The notes: generated by a model not told the origin, from the letters alone. Counted from the stretch's first letter, positions 43,223-53,992 are shown. The stretch: DNA of 64,000 bases from Paenibacillus sp. FSL H3-0469 (GCF_038051945.1 NZ_CP150302.1:2108001-2172000); one strand, 5' to 3'. Numbers and translations: made by a program.

Positions 43223-46200
43223 CTACGGATTAATCAGATTCGATTGGATCAGCAGTCTGCGGATCGCCGCCGATGCTTCGGAGCGGGTAATATTCTCGTT
43301 AGGTGCAAGACGCTGCTCGTCTCTGCCTTGAATAATGCCGGCCGACAGATTCAGCTTCACATTGGCAACCGCCCAGCCCGCTACCGATGCGGAATCGGCG
43401 AAGGACTTCAGCAGCTGCTGAACCTGCGCTTCGCTGCGCGAAGCTTTCAGCTCCGTAATGCTCATCGCTCTGCTGACAATCGCCATCGCTTCCTGTCTGG
43501 AGATGTTGTTGCCTGGTCTGAACGTTCCGTCCGGATATCCGGTGATCAGGCCGTTCTCCACCGCAACCTGAAGCTCCAGTCCGTACCATCCGCTTGCGGA
43601 GACATCGCTGAACCTAACCTGCTGCTCCCCATGCGTAACAATACCGAGCGCTCTGGCAAGCATCGCTGTGAATTCAACACGGGTGATATTCCGCTGCGGT
43701 TCAAAGACATCGGTCTTCGTGCCGCTGGCCACCAGTCTTGAGCCCATGTCATTCACGTCCGGCTTGCTCCAGTGCTTCGCCACATCCGGGAATTCGAGCG
43801 GATTCCAGATCAGACCGAAATCGCCGTTCTCCAGGCTGTTGATCGTAGCGTAGTAGCGACCGTCCTTAACGGTTACATAAGTCGGTTGATGATAGATTTT
43901 ACCATCTCGGTACAGTACGCCAGTTGTAATCTTCATATTGGCAGGCACTTGAAGCTCGTACTTCGCCCAGCCATGGCTGGTTACCGGTACAGTCTGCCCC
44001 TGGTACTTCGCCTGGATGGAGAAGTTCGCCAGTGTGCCGACCGTCTGCGCATTCCGCAGCCCTGCGGCTAGCTTGAATCCTTCGAGACTGTCCGGAGTGG
44101 ACTCCGCCAGCCCTGCAGTGATGACAATATCATTCACATTCACATTTCCGTGACCGAACTGCTTGCTGATCTCAGCGAGATCAATGGCAGCCGGGTCAAT
44201 TTTAACCGTACCCAGCTTCGATTCGATTACAATTTCACTGCCCTTTTTCTGCAATTCCTTCAATTGCTCAGCAGTCCATTCAACAGTGGTGGAAGGAACC
44301 GTCTCACCTTTGACTGAAGGAGCAGCTGTTGGCGCTGCTGTTGGTGCGGGTTCCGTTGGTTTAACCGGCTCCGCAGCCTTGTCTGTAATCCGTACAATCT
44401 GGAAGGTGCTGAATTTGTTAATCTGAATCTCCAGCGCTACAGGCTCGCCGCCCGAATTATACACAATTGCTGGAGTGTAGACTGTAATCTCGCCATCGCT
44501 GTGCTCAACGTATACCCGCAAGCTGTCCAGGAAGGCATCACGCACCCCGGAGCTTTGCAGCGGAATCTGATCCGCGAACTCGGTTAACGGCAGTTGAATC
44601 ATAGTATTGATCTTGCTGTAGTTCGTCTCAATCTCGCGAGGCGCCCCCAGATTCTGAAGCGTCTTGTCACTGGCAAGCGCCAGTTTGGAGGTACCGTTCA
44701 GGATCGCATTGCTCTGAACATTCGCCTTCAGCTGCGGATTCTTCACCGGTACAATCCGGAAATACAGGTCGGTAGTGCTCGCATCAAGCTGCGCCAGGCT
44801 GTCTGCATCCAGATGGATGGAACCAAGAGCAGTGACAATATCCAGTGAAGCCTTGCGTCCGGCAAGAATCGATACGGCTGTTGATGGAATCTCAACTGCA
44901 ATCTCGTCCGCACGTGCAGCCGGATCGTCCACATGGGTGATGGTTACACTCCGGTTGGCGGCATCCGGGTCATTCGGATTCACGCCTTCCACAAGGTCGT
45001 ACACTTCGTTCTCATCAATCACAATGGTGTCGATCTTCGTTCCGTTTGACAGGTTCGTTCTGAGAATCGTCACGCCCTGCTCCAGCGGATTGCCTTCATT
45101 CGGGGTAGACAGTCCGGCTTGTCTGGACGTTGCCTCACGGACGGCACCTTCCTTGACTATGCCTTTCGCCTTCACAATCAGCAGGTATTGCTTCACTGCG
45201 CTCTTGCCGCCACGGGTGAAGGTTGCAGTCAGAATGACATTCGTATCCTGGGCCGGAAGGGTTACATTGCCCTTGGCCTGATCCGCATCCTGCTGAACGG
45301 CGATCACCGAAGGCACACTTGAGGTCCAGGTAATCTTCGTATCGTATTTACCGGTCTGAAGCAACAGGAAGGCTTCCGTGACACTCTCCCAGGTATCTCC
45401 CTCAGCGAAGGTTGCCGCAGGATGAATTCCTGTAGTTCTGGCAGCTTCGTCTGCCGCTTCCTGGTCACTGAGTTTTTTGATAACAATTGTAAAAGTCTTA
45501 ACCAGCGTCTCGCCCGGACGGTCCGGGTCAGCCAGCTTCACGGTAAGCTCTACCGTCGCATCCTCTTCATCCGGCCCTGGTCTCTTGACCCGTCCGGTAT
45601 TCGTCAGAACATCCGGCTTGTTCGAAGTCCAGGTCAGGACTGATCCGGTGTCGCCTGTCTTCGGCAAGAAGAGGTTACGGGTCACAGATTCCTCGGAATC
45701 TCCAGGTGCATAACCAATCTTGACATTGACTTCATCCTGAGGAAGGTCAACAGTGGCCGTTCCTTTGACCGTAATGTAGAAGTCCTGCTCCCGGAAGAAG
45801 CCTTCCTTCGCAACACGCGCTGTCAGTCGTACTACTGTATCCTTCAGCGGACGCTTTACTTCACCACTGCTGCTGACAATATCGCTGCGATGGCTTGTCC
45901 ATACGACCTCGGAATCATAGTAGCCCTTGGAGATTAGCTCAACGTCTTGCGTTACGCTCTTGGCTGTATCCTGTCCTTTGTAGCCGATTCTCAGCAGCTT
46001 CATAGCTTCATCTAGCTGATCGTCGATGCTCTGACGCTTAGCCTTAACAGTTACTATGAACTCTTTCTGATAGGTCACTCTTCCTTTGGTTACTGTTGCT
46101 GTAAGGGTAACCTTCTGGTCTCCGTCAGCATAACCGGGGCGCTTCACACCACCGTCCGGAGTAATAACCGCTTCCTCGGAAGAGGTCCAGGTGATCGTGC

Positions 46201-49186
46201 TGCCATTGGTACCTTCGGAAATCAAGTCAAGATCCGTCAGGACCTGCTCCTGCTTCTCGTTATCTTCCCGAATCATGTCCCAGTCCAACTTAGCCAAGGT
46301 CTCGTTTACAGATTCCTCGTCTGTCATCGGGCGCTTGATAACTGTGAGCACGAAGGATTTGGTCTCTACAGTATCTCCCTTGCGGATAACCGCAGTCAAG
46401 GTTACCGTCTGGTCTCCCTTCGAATAGGAAGGTGCCGTTACGGTGCCGTCTATATCGATTACCCCTTCCTCGGAAGAGGTCCAGGTAATCGTGCTGCCAT
46501 TCGTCCCATTCTTCGGCAAATACACATCAGAAGTTACGGATTCCTGCTTTACATTCTCCTCACGGATCGTATTCCAGGTGAGCAGTTCCGCATCTTCTGC
46601 TACCGACTGTTCGTTGGTTCCCGCCTGCTTTTTGACAATCAGTTCGAAGGTCTTCGTCAGCTCGAAAGTCCCATTCTTCAGCACCGCTGTCAATGTAACC
46701 GGCTGATCGCCTTTATTGAACGGTGGTCTTGTTACCGTACCATCAACAGCAACAGCCGTTCCATTGCTGGAGGTCCAGATAATCGTGCTGCCGCCCGCTC
46801 CTTTTAACGGTAGATTCAATCCCGTAGAAACGGAGGTCTGCTCAAGATTGTCCTTACGGATCATATCCCAGGTTAAGGCTTCCATATCGCGCTTCACCAG
46901 CACACCTGCACCGGGTAACTGCAGATCAATGTTGTTGGAGGTCATCGGCTTAACCCCGTCTACAATAACAGAAGGATCTACTGTGACTGAAGCAAAGGCA
47001 GAAGCCTCGTACTTTCCAGCCGCCTGACCGGTGAAATGAATCTCAAGTACAGTGCCGCTAATCCGCACCACGTTGAAGCTTAAGCCTTCAGGCATATTAT
47101 TGACGCTTACGCCGCCTTCGACCTCTTCTGTGAATACGCCGTTACGCAGAGTTACCGTCAGCGTCTCTGCTGCGGAGCCGTCACCTGCATCGTGAATCAC
47201 ATCAGGAGACGCCGTAATCGCTGCAGGCGGAGAACGGAACAGAATAGCGAAGGTTCCCGATGGAATACCCGCTACCGTAACCTCTGCCCGGTCTACGCTG
47301 TCAGCAGTCTTGTGGCTGGCAGCCTGTCCGGCAATGGCGATCGTAATTTGATTCGGGCTGTCCAATGTAATCTTGCCTGGTGTCAGGCCTGGCGGCCAAT
47401 TCACCGCTTCGATGGCATCCGCAATCAGTTCAGCATCGAAGGAACCGTTCTTCAGTTCCAGTACAAGCGAATCCCCAATCGTGCCGTCGTTCTGCTCAGA
47501 TTCATAGAGCAGTGGTGTTTTGACTACCAGATAAGGCTCTTTATCCAGGAAGTCGAATTTGAAAGTGTTCGTGCTGAGAGCTGCCGGACTGCCCTCAAGC
47601 TTACCGGTGGCTACGGTCGCATAAGCTCCATAGACATCGCTTGTCACCGTTGCTGCACCGGTGAATTTGACCTCCAGCTCCGTATCGGAGACTCGGGTCA
47701 CTTCCGTCCCAAGTCCGGCTGGCAGACTATGAATCAACACATCTTCTGCACCAACCGTTTTGGCGAACTTGCCGCCAGTCAACGTCACGCCAAGCGTCTC
47801 GGTGATCTCACCTGTGCCGTAGACGGCTTCGGATACAATCCCTTTGTTCACACTAAGCGTGGCAGGGTCTCTGAACGTTACACTGAAGGTCTTGGTCGTC
47901 AGACCGGAGGAGATCCCCCGCAGATTCTCTTTATCAACTGTAACGGACAGGTTCTTCGTGGTCGCATCCTTGCCGTGTTCAACCGCTGTACCGGTCAACG
48001 TGAAGTTAAGCTCCGTATCACTCAGCCGGGTTACGGCGAAGTCAAGCCCTTCCGGCAGATTGTTGATGCGGATATGGCTTGGATCAATCGGTTCAACTAA
48101 GGTCGCACCGACAATTTTCACCTTCTGGTTACCGACAACCGTTCCATCATTCGCCTTAGCTTCTACCAGCTCGGTGCTGGCGCCTTCATCCAGCTCGATG
48201 TCTGAAATGACTTCACTGAAATCCCGCTCATCCAGACTTGTGTAATAGGTGAATGTCTTGCTCGCATGCGGAGCCAGCGTCCCGGAATCCCAGGTCATGG
48301 TAATCCCCGCATCCGCCTTGACTTCCACGTTCTTCGCCTTCGGAGTGTTATAAGCTTCCAAGGCATAGGGGTTAGTATTTGTAAACCCGAAGACGGAAGC
48401 TTTAGCCCGCAGATCACTGGAATAGAAGAAGATAGGGGCTCTCGAATTAAAAGCCTTATACAGCGGATCAGTATCAGCAATCGTACTCGCCTTCACGACA
48501 GCTGCGCGATCTTCCTCGATTGTGTGAGTCACAATATTTGAGGTGACATATGCCCCTCCTTGATCCACCGTATTATCCGGGTCCATCGTGCGCATATACC
48601 GCGCCCCGTCCCAATTCCCATCGGTAAGATTGGTAAGGGTCACATCATTACGGTAGAATTTCTGGTTCTCCTCGAAGCTGATTACCTGCTTAATCTCCAT
48701 AGTGTCAGTCCATGTGGATACTGTTGTCGCACTCAGAATCCCTTTATCCGTCTGTGAGGTATTTACTACTGTGGTCGGCATCTCCCACGAGTGCATCTGC
48801 GCCGAATTGGACTTCGCATATGTATTGTCACCGATCTGGTAGCCTACCGCGAACCGTTCTTCAGGGGTACCCGGCAAATAATAATCGACCGGCAGGTCCT
48901 TGCCTGTGCCATAGCCATCATGATCTGCACTCATTCCCAGGTACGGTCTGGAATTCGTTCCACGGAAGTTAGCGGGCTTACTGCCCAACGTACCGAAATT
49001 CCCCCAGTTGCTTATCCCCAGTTCAATGAATTTGCCTCCCAGGAAAAGCTCTGTCCCACCTTCTCCGCCATAGGCAGCCCGTGCTCCCCAATCTGCTGAA
49101 TCTGCATGTACCGCAAGGGGTGCAGGAAACATAGACAGAATCATTGTGGGCACCATTAGCAGTGCTAGCAGCTTCTTACGCTTCAT
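43223..49186 (-). CDS. Giant SLH-domain surface protein with Ig-like repeats
   Basis: This 1,987-residue cell-surface protein has a signal peptide (KKLLALLMVPTMILSMFPAP, cleaved near VHA/DS) and a unique N-terminal domain of about 300 residues. Four beta repeats with NMPEGLxFxVxRxSxT-like motifs run to about residue 760. Six repeats of about 85-95 residues follow, each centred on (I/V)TWTSS and ending KGDQxVTLTAxxxK, like atrophied bacterial Ig domains. A mixed region is followed by three SLH domains (about 1798-1985: FPDVAKHWSK, FSDVSASGWYGLELQ, FADSASVAGWAV). SLH domains bind pyruvylated wall polymer. No catalytic motif is recognised; an adhesive or stalk role is inferred. Confidence 0.92.
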   Translation of the reverse strand: MKRKKLLALLMVPTMILSMFPAPLAVHADSADWGARAAYGGEGGTELFLGGKFIELGISNWGNFGTLGSKPANFRGTNSRPYLGMSADHDGYGTGKDLPVDYYLPGTPEERFAVGYQIGDNTYAKSNSAQMHSWEMPTTVVNTSQTDKGILSATTVSTWTDTMEIKQVISFEENQKFYRNDVTLTNLTDGNWDGARYMRTMDPDNTVDQGGAYVTSNIVTHTIEEDRAAVVKASTIADTDPLYKAFNSRAPIFFYSSDLRAKASVFGFTNTNPYALEAYNTPKAKNVEVKADAGITMTWDSGTLAPHASKTFTYYTSLDERDFSEVISDIELDEGASTELVEAKANDGTVVGNQKVKIVGATLVEPIDPSHIRINNLPEGLDFAVTRLSDTELNFTLTGTAVEHGKDATTKNLSVTVDKENLRGISSGLTTKTFSVTFRDPATLSVNKGIVSEAVYGTGEITETLGVTLTGGKFAKTVGAEDVLIHSLPAGLGTEVTRVSDTELEVKFTGAATVTSDVYGAYATVATGKLEGSPAALSTNTFKFDFLDKEPYLVVKTPLLYESEQNDGTIGDSLVLELKNGSFDAELIADAIEAVNWPPGLTPGKITLDSPNQITIAIAGQAASHKTADSVDRAEVTVAGIPSGTFAILFRSPPAAITASPDVIHDAGDGSAAETLTVTLRNGVFTEEVEGGVSVNNMPEGLSFNVVRISGTVLEIHFTGQAAGKYEASAFASVTVDPSVIVDGVKPMTSNNIDLQLPGAGVLVKRDMEALTWDMIRKDNLEQTSVSTGLNLPLKGAGGSTIIWTSSNGTAVAVDGTVTRPPFNKGDQPVTLTAVLKNGTFELTKTFELIVKKQAGTNEQSVAEDAELLTWNTIREENVKQESVTSDVYLPKNGTNGSTITWTSSEEGVIDIDGTVTAPSYSKGDQTVTLTAVIRKGDTVETKSFVLTVIKRPMTDEESVNETLAKLDWDMIREDNEKQEQVLTDLDLISEGTNGSTITWTSSEEAVITPDGGVKRPGYADGDQKVTLTATVTKGRVTYQKEFIVTVKAKRQSIDDQLDEAMKLLRIGYKGQDTAKSVTQDVELISKGYYDSEVVWTSHRSDIVSSSGEVKRPLKDTVVRLTARVAKEGFFREQDFYITVKGTATVDLPQDEVNVKIGYAPGDSEESVTRNLFLPKTGDTGSVLTWTSNKPDVLTNTGRVKRPGPDEEDATVELTVKLADPDRPGETLVKTFTIVIKKLSDQEAADEAARTTGIHPAATFAEGDTWESVTEAFLLLQTGKYDTKITWTSSVPSVIAVQQDADQAKGNVTLPAQDTNVILTATFTRGGKSAVKQYLLIVKAKGIVKEGAVREATSRQAGLSTPNEGNPLEQGVTILRTNLSNGTKIDTIVIDENEVYDLVEGVNPNDPDAANRSVTITHVDDPAARADEIAVEIPSTAVSILAGRKASLDIVTALGSIHLDADSLAQLDASTTDLYFRIVPVKNPQLKANVQSNAILNGTSKLALASDKTLQNLGAPREIETNYSKINTMIQLPLTEFADQIPLQSSGVRDAFLDSLRVYVEHSDGEITVYTPAIVYNSGGEPVALEIQINKFSTFQIVRITDKAAEPVKPTEPAPTAAPTAAPSVKGETVPSTTVEWTAEQLKELQKKGSEIVIESKLGTVKIDPAAIDLAEISKQFGHGNVNVNDIVITAGLAESTPDSLEGFKLAAGLRNAQTVGTLANFSIQAKYQGQTVPVTSHGWAKYELQVPANMKITTGVLYRDGKIYHQPTYVTVKDGRYYATINSLENGDFGLIWNPLEFPDVAKHWSKPDVNDMGSRLVASGTKTDVFEPQRNITRVEFTAMLARALGIVTHGEQQVRFSDVSASGWYGLELQVAVENGLITGYPDGTFRPGNNISRQEAMAIVSRAMSITELKASRSEAQVQQLLKSFADSASVAGWAVANVKLNLSAGIIQGRDEQRLAPNENITRSEASAAIRRLLIQSNLINP

Positions 49187-49404
49187 TGTCTCACTCCATT
49201 CTTAGTAATTGAAATGCAAGCTTATACATATAGAACCAAATCATTCTCACAAAATTCTCACAAATGATCGAAAAATGTCGATAACACAGGCAAAAAGTCA
49301 AAAAAAGAAGCAGAGCACACGATTATTCGTGAATACCCTGCCTTATAGCGCTTTATTTCAGTTACGATCATGACTGCTCTTCCGTCCAGCCTTTCCCTGA
49401 CCGT

Positions 49405-50124
49405 TCACCGCCTAACCCTTCTGGCGAAATCCACAAACTGAAACTTATCCAGCCGGTGCCGGGATTCGGTGTATTGGAACAGCACGGTATTCTCCAGATA
49501 CACATAGTTCCGCACCACGACAATATGCTGGTATTGCTTCAGGTCCAGCAGACGCTGATCCTCCCCGGTCACGGGCTCAACGGAGATCAGCTTTTTGGCA
49601 TAACTGATCTTCAGACCCAGCTCCGCCTCCAGATATTCATAAATAGAGCCTTCTGCGATCTCTTTGCTGAGGAAGGGAACGATATCGGACCGGAAATAGT
49701 CCTTGTCCAGAATAATCCGCTCGGCTTCAATCTCTCTGGCGCGGATGACCTTCCATACCGGCGTCTCTTCAGCGAGGTGCAGCTGCCGGGCCAGCAGGGA
49801 GCCTGCCGGCTCCAGGACCGTCTCTTCTACCAGTGTCCGCGAGGGAACCCCAAGCGTCCCGGTCAGCTCCTGGAATGAGATCAGCCCGGTTACGGGAAAA
49901 TCCATCCGCGTCATATCCAGCACGAACGAGCCCCTGCCTTTAATTTTGTTAATATAGCCCTCGCGGAACAAAAGATTCAGCGCCTTGCGCACCGTCTCCC
50001 GCGAGGTCTTATAAGCCTCCGCCAGCTCACTCTCAGAGGGCAGCTTGGTTCCGGGCGCGAGCTGGCCGGATTGGATACGGCTGCTGTATTCCGTATAGAT
50101 CTGCAAAAATATATTCTCTCTCAT
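49405..50124 (-). CDS. treR: Trehalose operon repressor, GntR/HutC family
   Basis: This 239-residue regulator has an N-terminal GntR winged helix (GTKLPSESELAEAYKTSRET, VRKALNLLFREGYI) and a UTRA effector domain. It matches TreR: FLDM-type linker, LARQLHLAEETPVWKVIRAR, DKDYFRSDIVPFL and FQYTESRHRLDKFQFVDFAR. TreR senses trehalose 6-phosphate and releases its operator. It is the last gene of treA-treP-treR, 84 bases after treP. The operator before treA (54031-54048) is a perfect match to the known type. Confidence 0.95.
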   Translation of the reverse strand: MRENIFLQIYTEYSSRIQSGQLAPGTKLPSESELAEAYKTSRETVRKALNLLFREGYINKIKGRGSFVLDMTRMDFPVTGLISFQELTGTLGVPSRTLVEETVLEPAGSLLARQLHLAEETPVWKVIRAREIEAERIILDKDYFRSDIVPFLSKEIAEGSIYEYLEAELGLKISYAKKLISVEPVTGEDQRLLDLKQYQHIVVVRNYVYLENTVLFQYTESRHRLDKFQFVDFARRVRR

Positions 50125-50208
50125 CGAACATCACCGCCCTAAATTGTAGAAAAACAGCCCCGCAGGGCTGTCCTCCATTCCTTATATTGCATGTCTGATC
50201 CGCACGGG

Positions 50209-52194
50209 TCAACCCTTAAGATGAACAGTTAGAATACGGGTCTGCTTCGCCGTGGCCGGTCCGCTCTGTTCCTCGATCCGCTCCACCATCTCCTGCCCGG
50301 CAGGGATGATTATTGGAGTAATTAAAGGATACCCGGCGGCGCGGATGGCCTCCATATCGAATTCCAGCAGAAGCTCGCCAGCCCGGACCTTATCGCCGAT
50401 CTGCTTCGTTGTCGTGAACCCTTCGCCTTTGAGCGATACGGTGTTAATCCCGACATGGATCAGCACCTGGACTCCGCTGGCATGCTCCAGAATCAGCGCG
50501 TGCTTGCTCTTAATCACGTGGGCTACTGTAGCATCGAAGGGAGCATAGACCTTGCCTTCGGAAGGTTCAATCGCAATCCCATCCCCCATCTGCCGCTCAG
50601 CAAAAGCGGGATCAGGAACCTGCTCTAGCGGTACCGCCGTTCCATTAAGCGGTGACGCCAGCTCCAGGATATTCACCGGCTCCTGCTCCTGCGAGCCTTG
50701 TACGGAGCTGCGGCTGCTTAGCTCAGGGGCTGTAACAGAAGAATCGGCTGCTGTTACGCCTGCTGTTGCTTGCGCTTTGTTCAGTGCACGCTGTGCAACC
50801 GCCCGGCCATACAGCACGGTGGCGGCAAACGGTACGATCAGCACGATCGCCATCCCGATGAAGAACACACCCCACTGGTTAGGGAAGATCGACAGGAAGC
50901 CGGGAATTCCCCCTACCCCAATGGATGTAGCCCGGATCTGATTCACAGTGAGCAGCACACCGCCTATCGCGGAGCCGATCATCCCGAAGATGAACGGATA
51001 GCGGTAGCGGATATTCACCCCGAAGATGGCCGGCTCGGTAACGCCGAGGAAGGCCGAGACGGAGGAGGTCACAGCCAGACCCTTGGTCTTCTGCTCTCTG
51101 ACCACGAACATCATCGCCAGTGCTGCCGCACCCTGGGCAATATTGGAGAGTGCCAGCATTGGCCAGAGGAAGGTGCTTTTCTCGCTTCCGATCAGCTGGA
51201 CGTCAACGGCCAGGAAGGTGTGATGCATGCCTGTAATGACCAGGAGCGAGTAGAATCCGCCGTAAATTAATCCGCCGAGTATGGCAAAATGATCGAAGAT
51301 ATACACCAGGCCGGAGGTGATGCCATTGGCAATGCCGAACGTAACCGGCCCGATGATGGTGAAGGCCAGGAAGCCTGTAATCAGCAGCGTCACCGGTGCG
51401 ACCACCAGCAGCTTGACGGAATCATGGACGCGCTTGTCCAGGAACATCTCAATTCTGGCAAGGATATAGGCTGATACCAGGACCGGCAGCACCTGTCCCT
51501 GATAACCGATCCGCTCCAGATGCCAGCCGAACAGATTCCAGGTTGGAACCGTACCTTCCGTAGAAGCGTTAGCATAGCTGTAAGCACTTAATAAGTCTGG
51601 ATGCACCAGAATCAGACCCAGCACAATCCCGAGCAGCGGGCTGCCCCCGAAGCGGGTCACGGCGGCCCAGCCGATCAGTGCGGGCAAGAATGTAAATGCG
51701 GTACTGGCAATTGTATTAATGATAGCAGCAATGTCCTTCCACTGCGGATAGACATCGACCAGCGAATCGCTGAAGAATATCCCCGGGCCGGTCAGCAGGT
51801 TATTGATCCCCAGAAGCAGACCCGCAGTAACGATGGCCGGAAGAATGGGAATGAAGATATCGGCCAGTGTCTTGATGATCCGCTGAAGCGGATTCAGGTT
51901 CCGGGCTGCGGCTGATTTCACCTGATCCTTGGAGGAACGGGCACCGCCGGTCAGCTGAATCATCTCATCATATACTTTATCTACAATGCCCGGTCCGATA
52001 ACAATCTGGAATTGCCCCTGGGAAGAGAACTGCCCTTTCACAAGGTCATTTGCGTCCAGCGCCGAAGCATCCACTTTACTCTCGTCATAGAGCGAGAATC
52101 TCAGGCGCGTTACACAATGCGTAGCTACCTCAATGTTCTCCTTGCCGCCCACCGCCCGGACGATCTCTTCAACATTTTTGCGGTCTATAGCCAT
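50209..52194 (-). CDS. treP: Trehalose-specific PTS transporter, IIBCA fusion
   Basis: This 661-residue protein imports and phosphorylates trehalose to trehalose 6-phosphate. The order is IIB (phosphorylated Cys27 in ATHCVTRLRF), then IIC with about ten membrane helices (AVTRFGGSPLLGIVLGLILV, GMHHTFLAVDVQLIG, AFLGVTEPAIFGVNIRYRYP). A Ser/Glu-rich linker (about 470-515) leads to a C-terminal IIA (EQVPDPAFAERQMGDGIAIE; active His in VLIHVGINTVSLKG). Bacillus TreP lacks the IIA domain, so this fusion is self-sufficient apart from the general PTS proteins. GAGGAG precedes the ATG. It is the second gene of the trehalose operon. Confidence 0.95.
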   Translation of the reverse strand: MAIDRKNVEEIVRAVGGKENIEVATHCVTRLRFSLYDESKVDASALDANDLVKGQFSSQGQFQIVIGPGIVDKVYDEMIQLTGGARSSKDQVKSAAARNLNPLQRIIKTLADIFIPILPAIVTAGLLLGINNLLTGPGIFFSDSLVDVYPQWKDIAAIINTIASTAFTFLPALIGWAAVTRFGGSPLLGIVLGLILVHPDLLSAYSYANASTEGTVPTWNLFGWHLERIGYQGQVLPVLVSAYILARIEMFLDKRVHDSVKLLVVAPVTLLITGFLAFTIIGPVTFGIANGITSGLVYIFDHFAILGGLIYGGFYSLLVITGMHHTFLAVDVQLIGSEKSTFLWPMLALSNIAQGAAALAMMFVVREQKTKGLAVTSSVSAFLGVTEPAIFGVNIRYRYPFIFGMIGSAIGGVLLTVNQIRATSIGVGGIPGFLSIFPNQWGVFFIGMAIVLIVPFAATVLYGRAVAQRALNKAQATAGVTAADSSVTAPELSSRSSVQGSQEQEPVNILELASPLNGTAVPLEQVPDPAFAERQMGDGIAIEPSEGKVYAPFDATVAHVIKSKHALILEHASGVQVLIHVGINTVSLKGEGFTTTKQIGDKVRAGELLLEFDMEAIRAAGYPLITPIIIPAGQEMVERIEEQSGPATAKQTRILTVHLKG

Positions 52195-52273
52195 ATTGTC
52201 ACTCCTCGCATAGTTGATGAAGGCATAGTAGCCTATCAGATTTTAACGTACATTCACGCAATTTCGGTATCTC

Positions 52274-53992
52274 CTAGTGCCGGCTGACTAGCCACAGATA
52301 TGAAGCATACGGGCGAAGCTGAAGCTCTTGCGTAAGTGCAGGATGCTCTCCGGTATTGCCAAGCAGGAGCTTCCCCTTCCCCTTAGCGCTTAAGTCCGCC
52401 CAGTGATCATCCGGAAGCCGGAACATCATCTCTTTGCTGCTGAAGTTCGAGACCACGACAAGCGCCTCATGATCTCCGGTCCGTGCATAAGCGAACACCT
52501 CGGGATGTCCTTCGTCCAGTCTGCGGTATAGCCCGTCTACGAAAATAGCGTGCGATTTGCGCAGAGCGATCAGCTTGCGGTAGTGATGGAAGATGGAATC
52601 CGGCTGCTCCAGCGCCTGACGTACATTGATGTCCGGGTACCGCTCATCCACTTTTATCCAAGGCGTTCCGGTGGTGAAGCCTGCATTCGAACTGTCATCC
52701 CACTGCATCGGCGTGCGGGAGTTGTCCCTTGAACGTTCCTGCAGAATCGCGAGCGCCTCCCCGGGGCTTGCACCCTGCTCACACAGAATCCGGTACATAT
52801 TGAGCGACTCAATATCACGGAATTCTTCAATCCCCCGCCACTTGGGATTCGGCATCCCGATCTCTTCTCCCTGATAGACATAGGGTGTACCCTGTAATCC
52901 GTGCAGTGTAGTCGCCAGCAGCTTGGCACTCTCCTCGCGGTACGCCGTGTCGTCTGTGAACCGGGAGAGGGCGCGAGGCTGATCGTGATTGTTGAAAAAT
53001 AAAGCGTTCCAGCCCCCGCCCTTCTGCATCCCGGTCTGCCACTCGCTGAACAGCCGCTTGAGCGCTTCGAAATCGTAAGGCATCAGCTCCCACTTCCGGC
53101 CGTTCGGATAATCCACCTTCAGATGATGGAAGTTGAAGGTCATTGAGAACTCCCGCCGCTCAGGATTGGAATAACGGATGCACTGCTCAAGTGTGGTAGA
53201 GGACATCTCACCGACCGTGATCAGCTCATGCGGGCCAAACACCTCATCGTACATCGCCCGGATGTATTCGTGGACCCGTGGACCGTCTGTGTAGTACTTC
53301 CGCCCGTCGCCCGGCGGCACACTCCCGTCATCATCCGGGAAGCGCTGGTCCTTGGAGATCAGGTTAATGACGTCCATCCGAAATCCATCCACACCCTTGC
53401 GGGCCCAGAACAGCATCATCTGGTTCACCGCGCTGCGGACCTCTTCGTTCTCCCAGTTCAGATCCGCCTGTGTCTTGTCGAACAGAGTAAGATAATATTG
53501 GCCTGACGCCTCATCGAACTGCCAGGCGGGACCTCCGAACTTCGACTGCCAATTGTTCGGTACTCCCCCGCCTGGCGCCGGGTCCTTCCAGATATAATAA
53601 TCGCGGTACGGATTGTCCCGGCTGGAGATCGCCTGCTTGAACCACTCATGCTCTGTCGAGGTATGGTTGACTACGATATCTGTCATCAGCTTCATACCGC
53701 GCCGGTGCAGCTCCGCTACCAGCTCGTCGAAGTCCTCCATCGTGCCGAATTCCGGGTTAATCCGCTCATAATCCGCCACATCGTAACCGTTATCATGTCC
53801 GGGCGAGACATAGACCGGCTGGAGCCAGACAATATCAATCCCCAGCTCCTGCAAATAATCCAGCTTCTCCGTCAGGCCTCTGATATCACCGGTTCCGTTC
53901 CCTGTCGTATCCTTGAAGCTCTTCGGATATACCTGATACACTGTGGACCGCCGCCACCATTCCGCTGGCCGGGCCTTACTCTCTTGATTCAA
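52274..53992 (-). CDS. treA: Trehalose-6-phosphate hydrolase, GH13
   Basis: This enzyme of about 572 residues splits trehalose 6-phosphate into glucose and glucose 6-phosphate. GH13 motifs are DIVVNHTS, GFRMDVINL (nucleophile Asp), ITVGEMSS (acid Glu) and FFNNHDQPR; WWRRSTVYQVYPKSFKDTTG opens the domain. The frame extends upstream to 54112, but GGAGG lies eight bases before TTG 53992, giving MNQESKARPAEWW and a normal family length. A longer version would run through the operator and repeat. It is the first gene of the trehalose operon, followed 80 bases later by treP. Confidence 0.95.
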   Translation of the reverse strand: MNQESKARPAEWWRRSTVYQVYPKSFKDTTGNGTGDIRGLTEKLDYLQELGIDIVWLQPVYVSPGHDNGYDVADYERINPEFGTMEDFDELVAELHRRGMKLMTDIVVNHTSTEHEWFKQAISSRDNPYRDYYIWKDPAPGGGVPNNWQSKFGGPAWQFDEASGQYYLTLFDKTQADLNWENEEVRSAVNQMMLFWARKGVDGFRMDVINLISKDQRFPDDDGSVPPGDGRKYYTDGPRVHEYIRAMYDEVFGPHELITVGEMSSTTLEQCIRYSNPERREFSMTFNFHHLKVDYPNGRKWELMPYDFEALKRLFSEWQTGMQKGGGWNALFFNNHDQPRALSRFTDDTAYREESAKLLATTLHGLQGTPYVYQGEEIGMPNPKWRGIEEFRDIESLNMYRILCEQGASPGEALAILQERSRDNSRTPMQWDDSSNAGFTTGTPWIKVDERYPDINVRQALEQPDSIFHHYRKLIALRKSHAIFVDGLYRRLDEGHPEVFAYARTGDHEALVVVSNFSSKEMMFRLPDDHWADLSAKGKGKLLLGNTGEHPALTQELQLRPYASYLWLVSRH

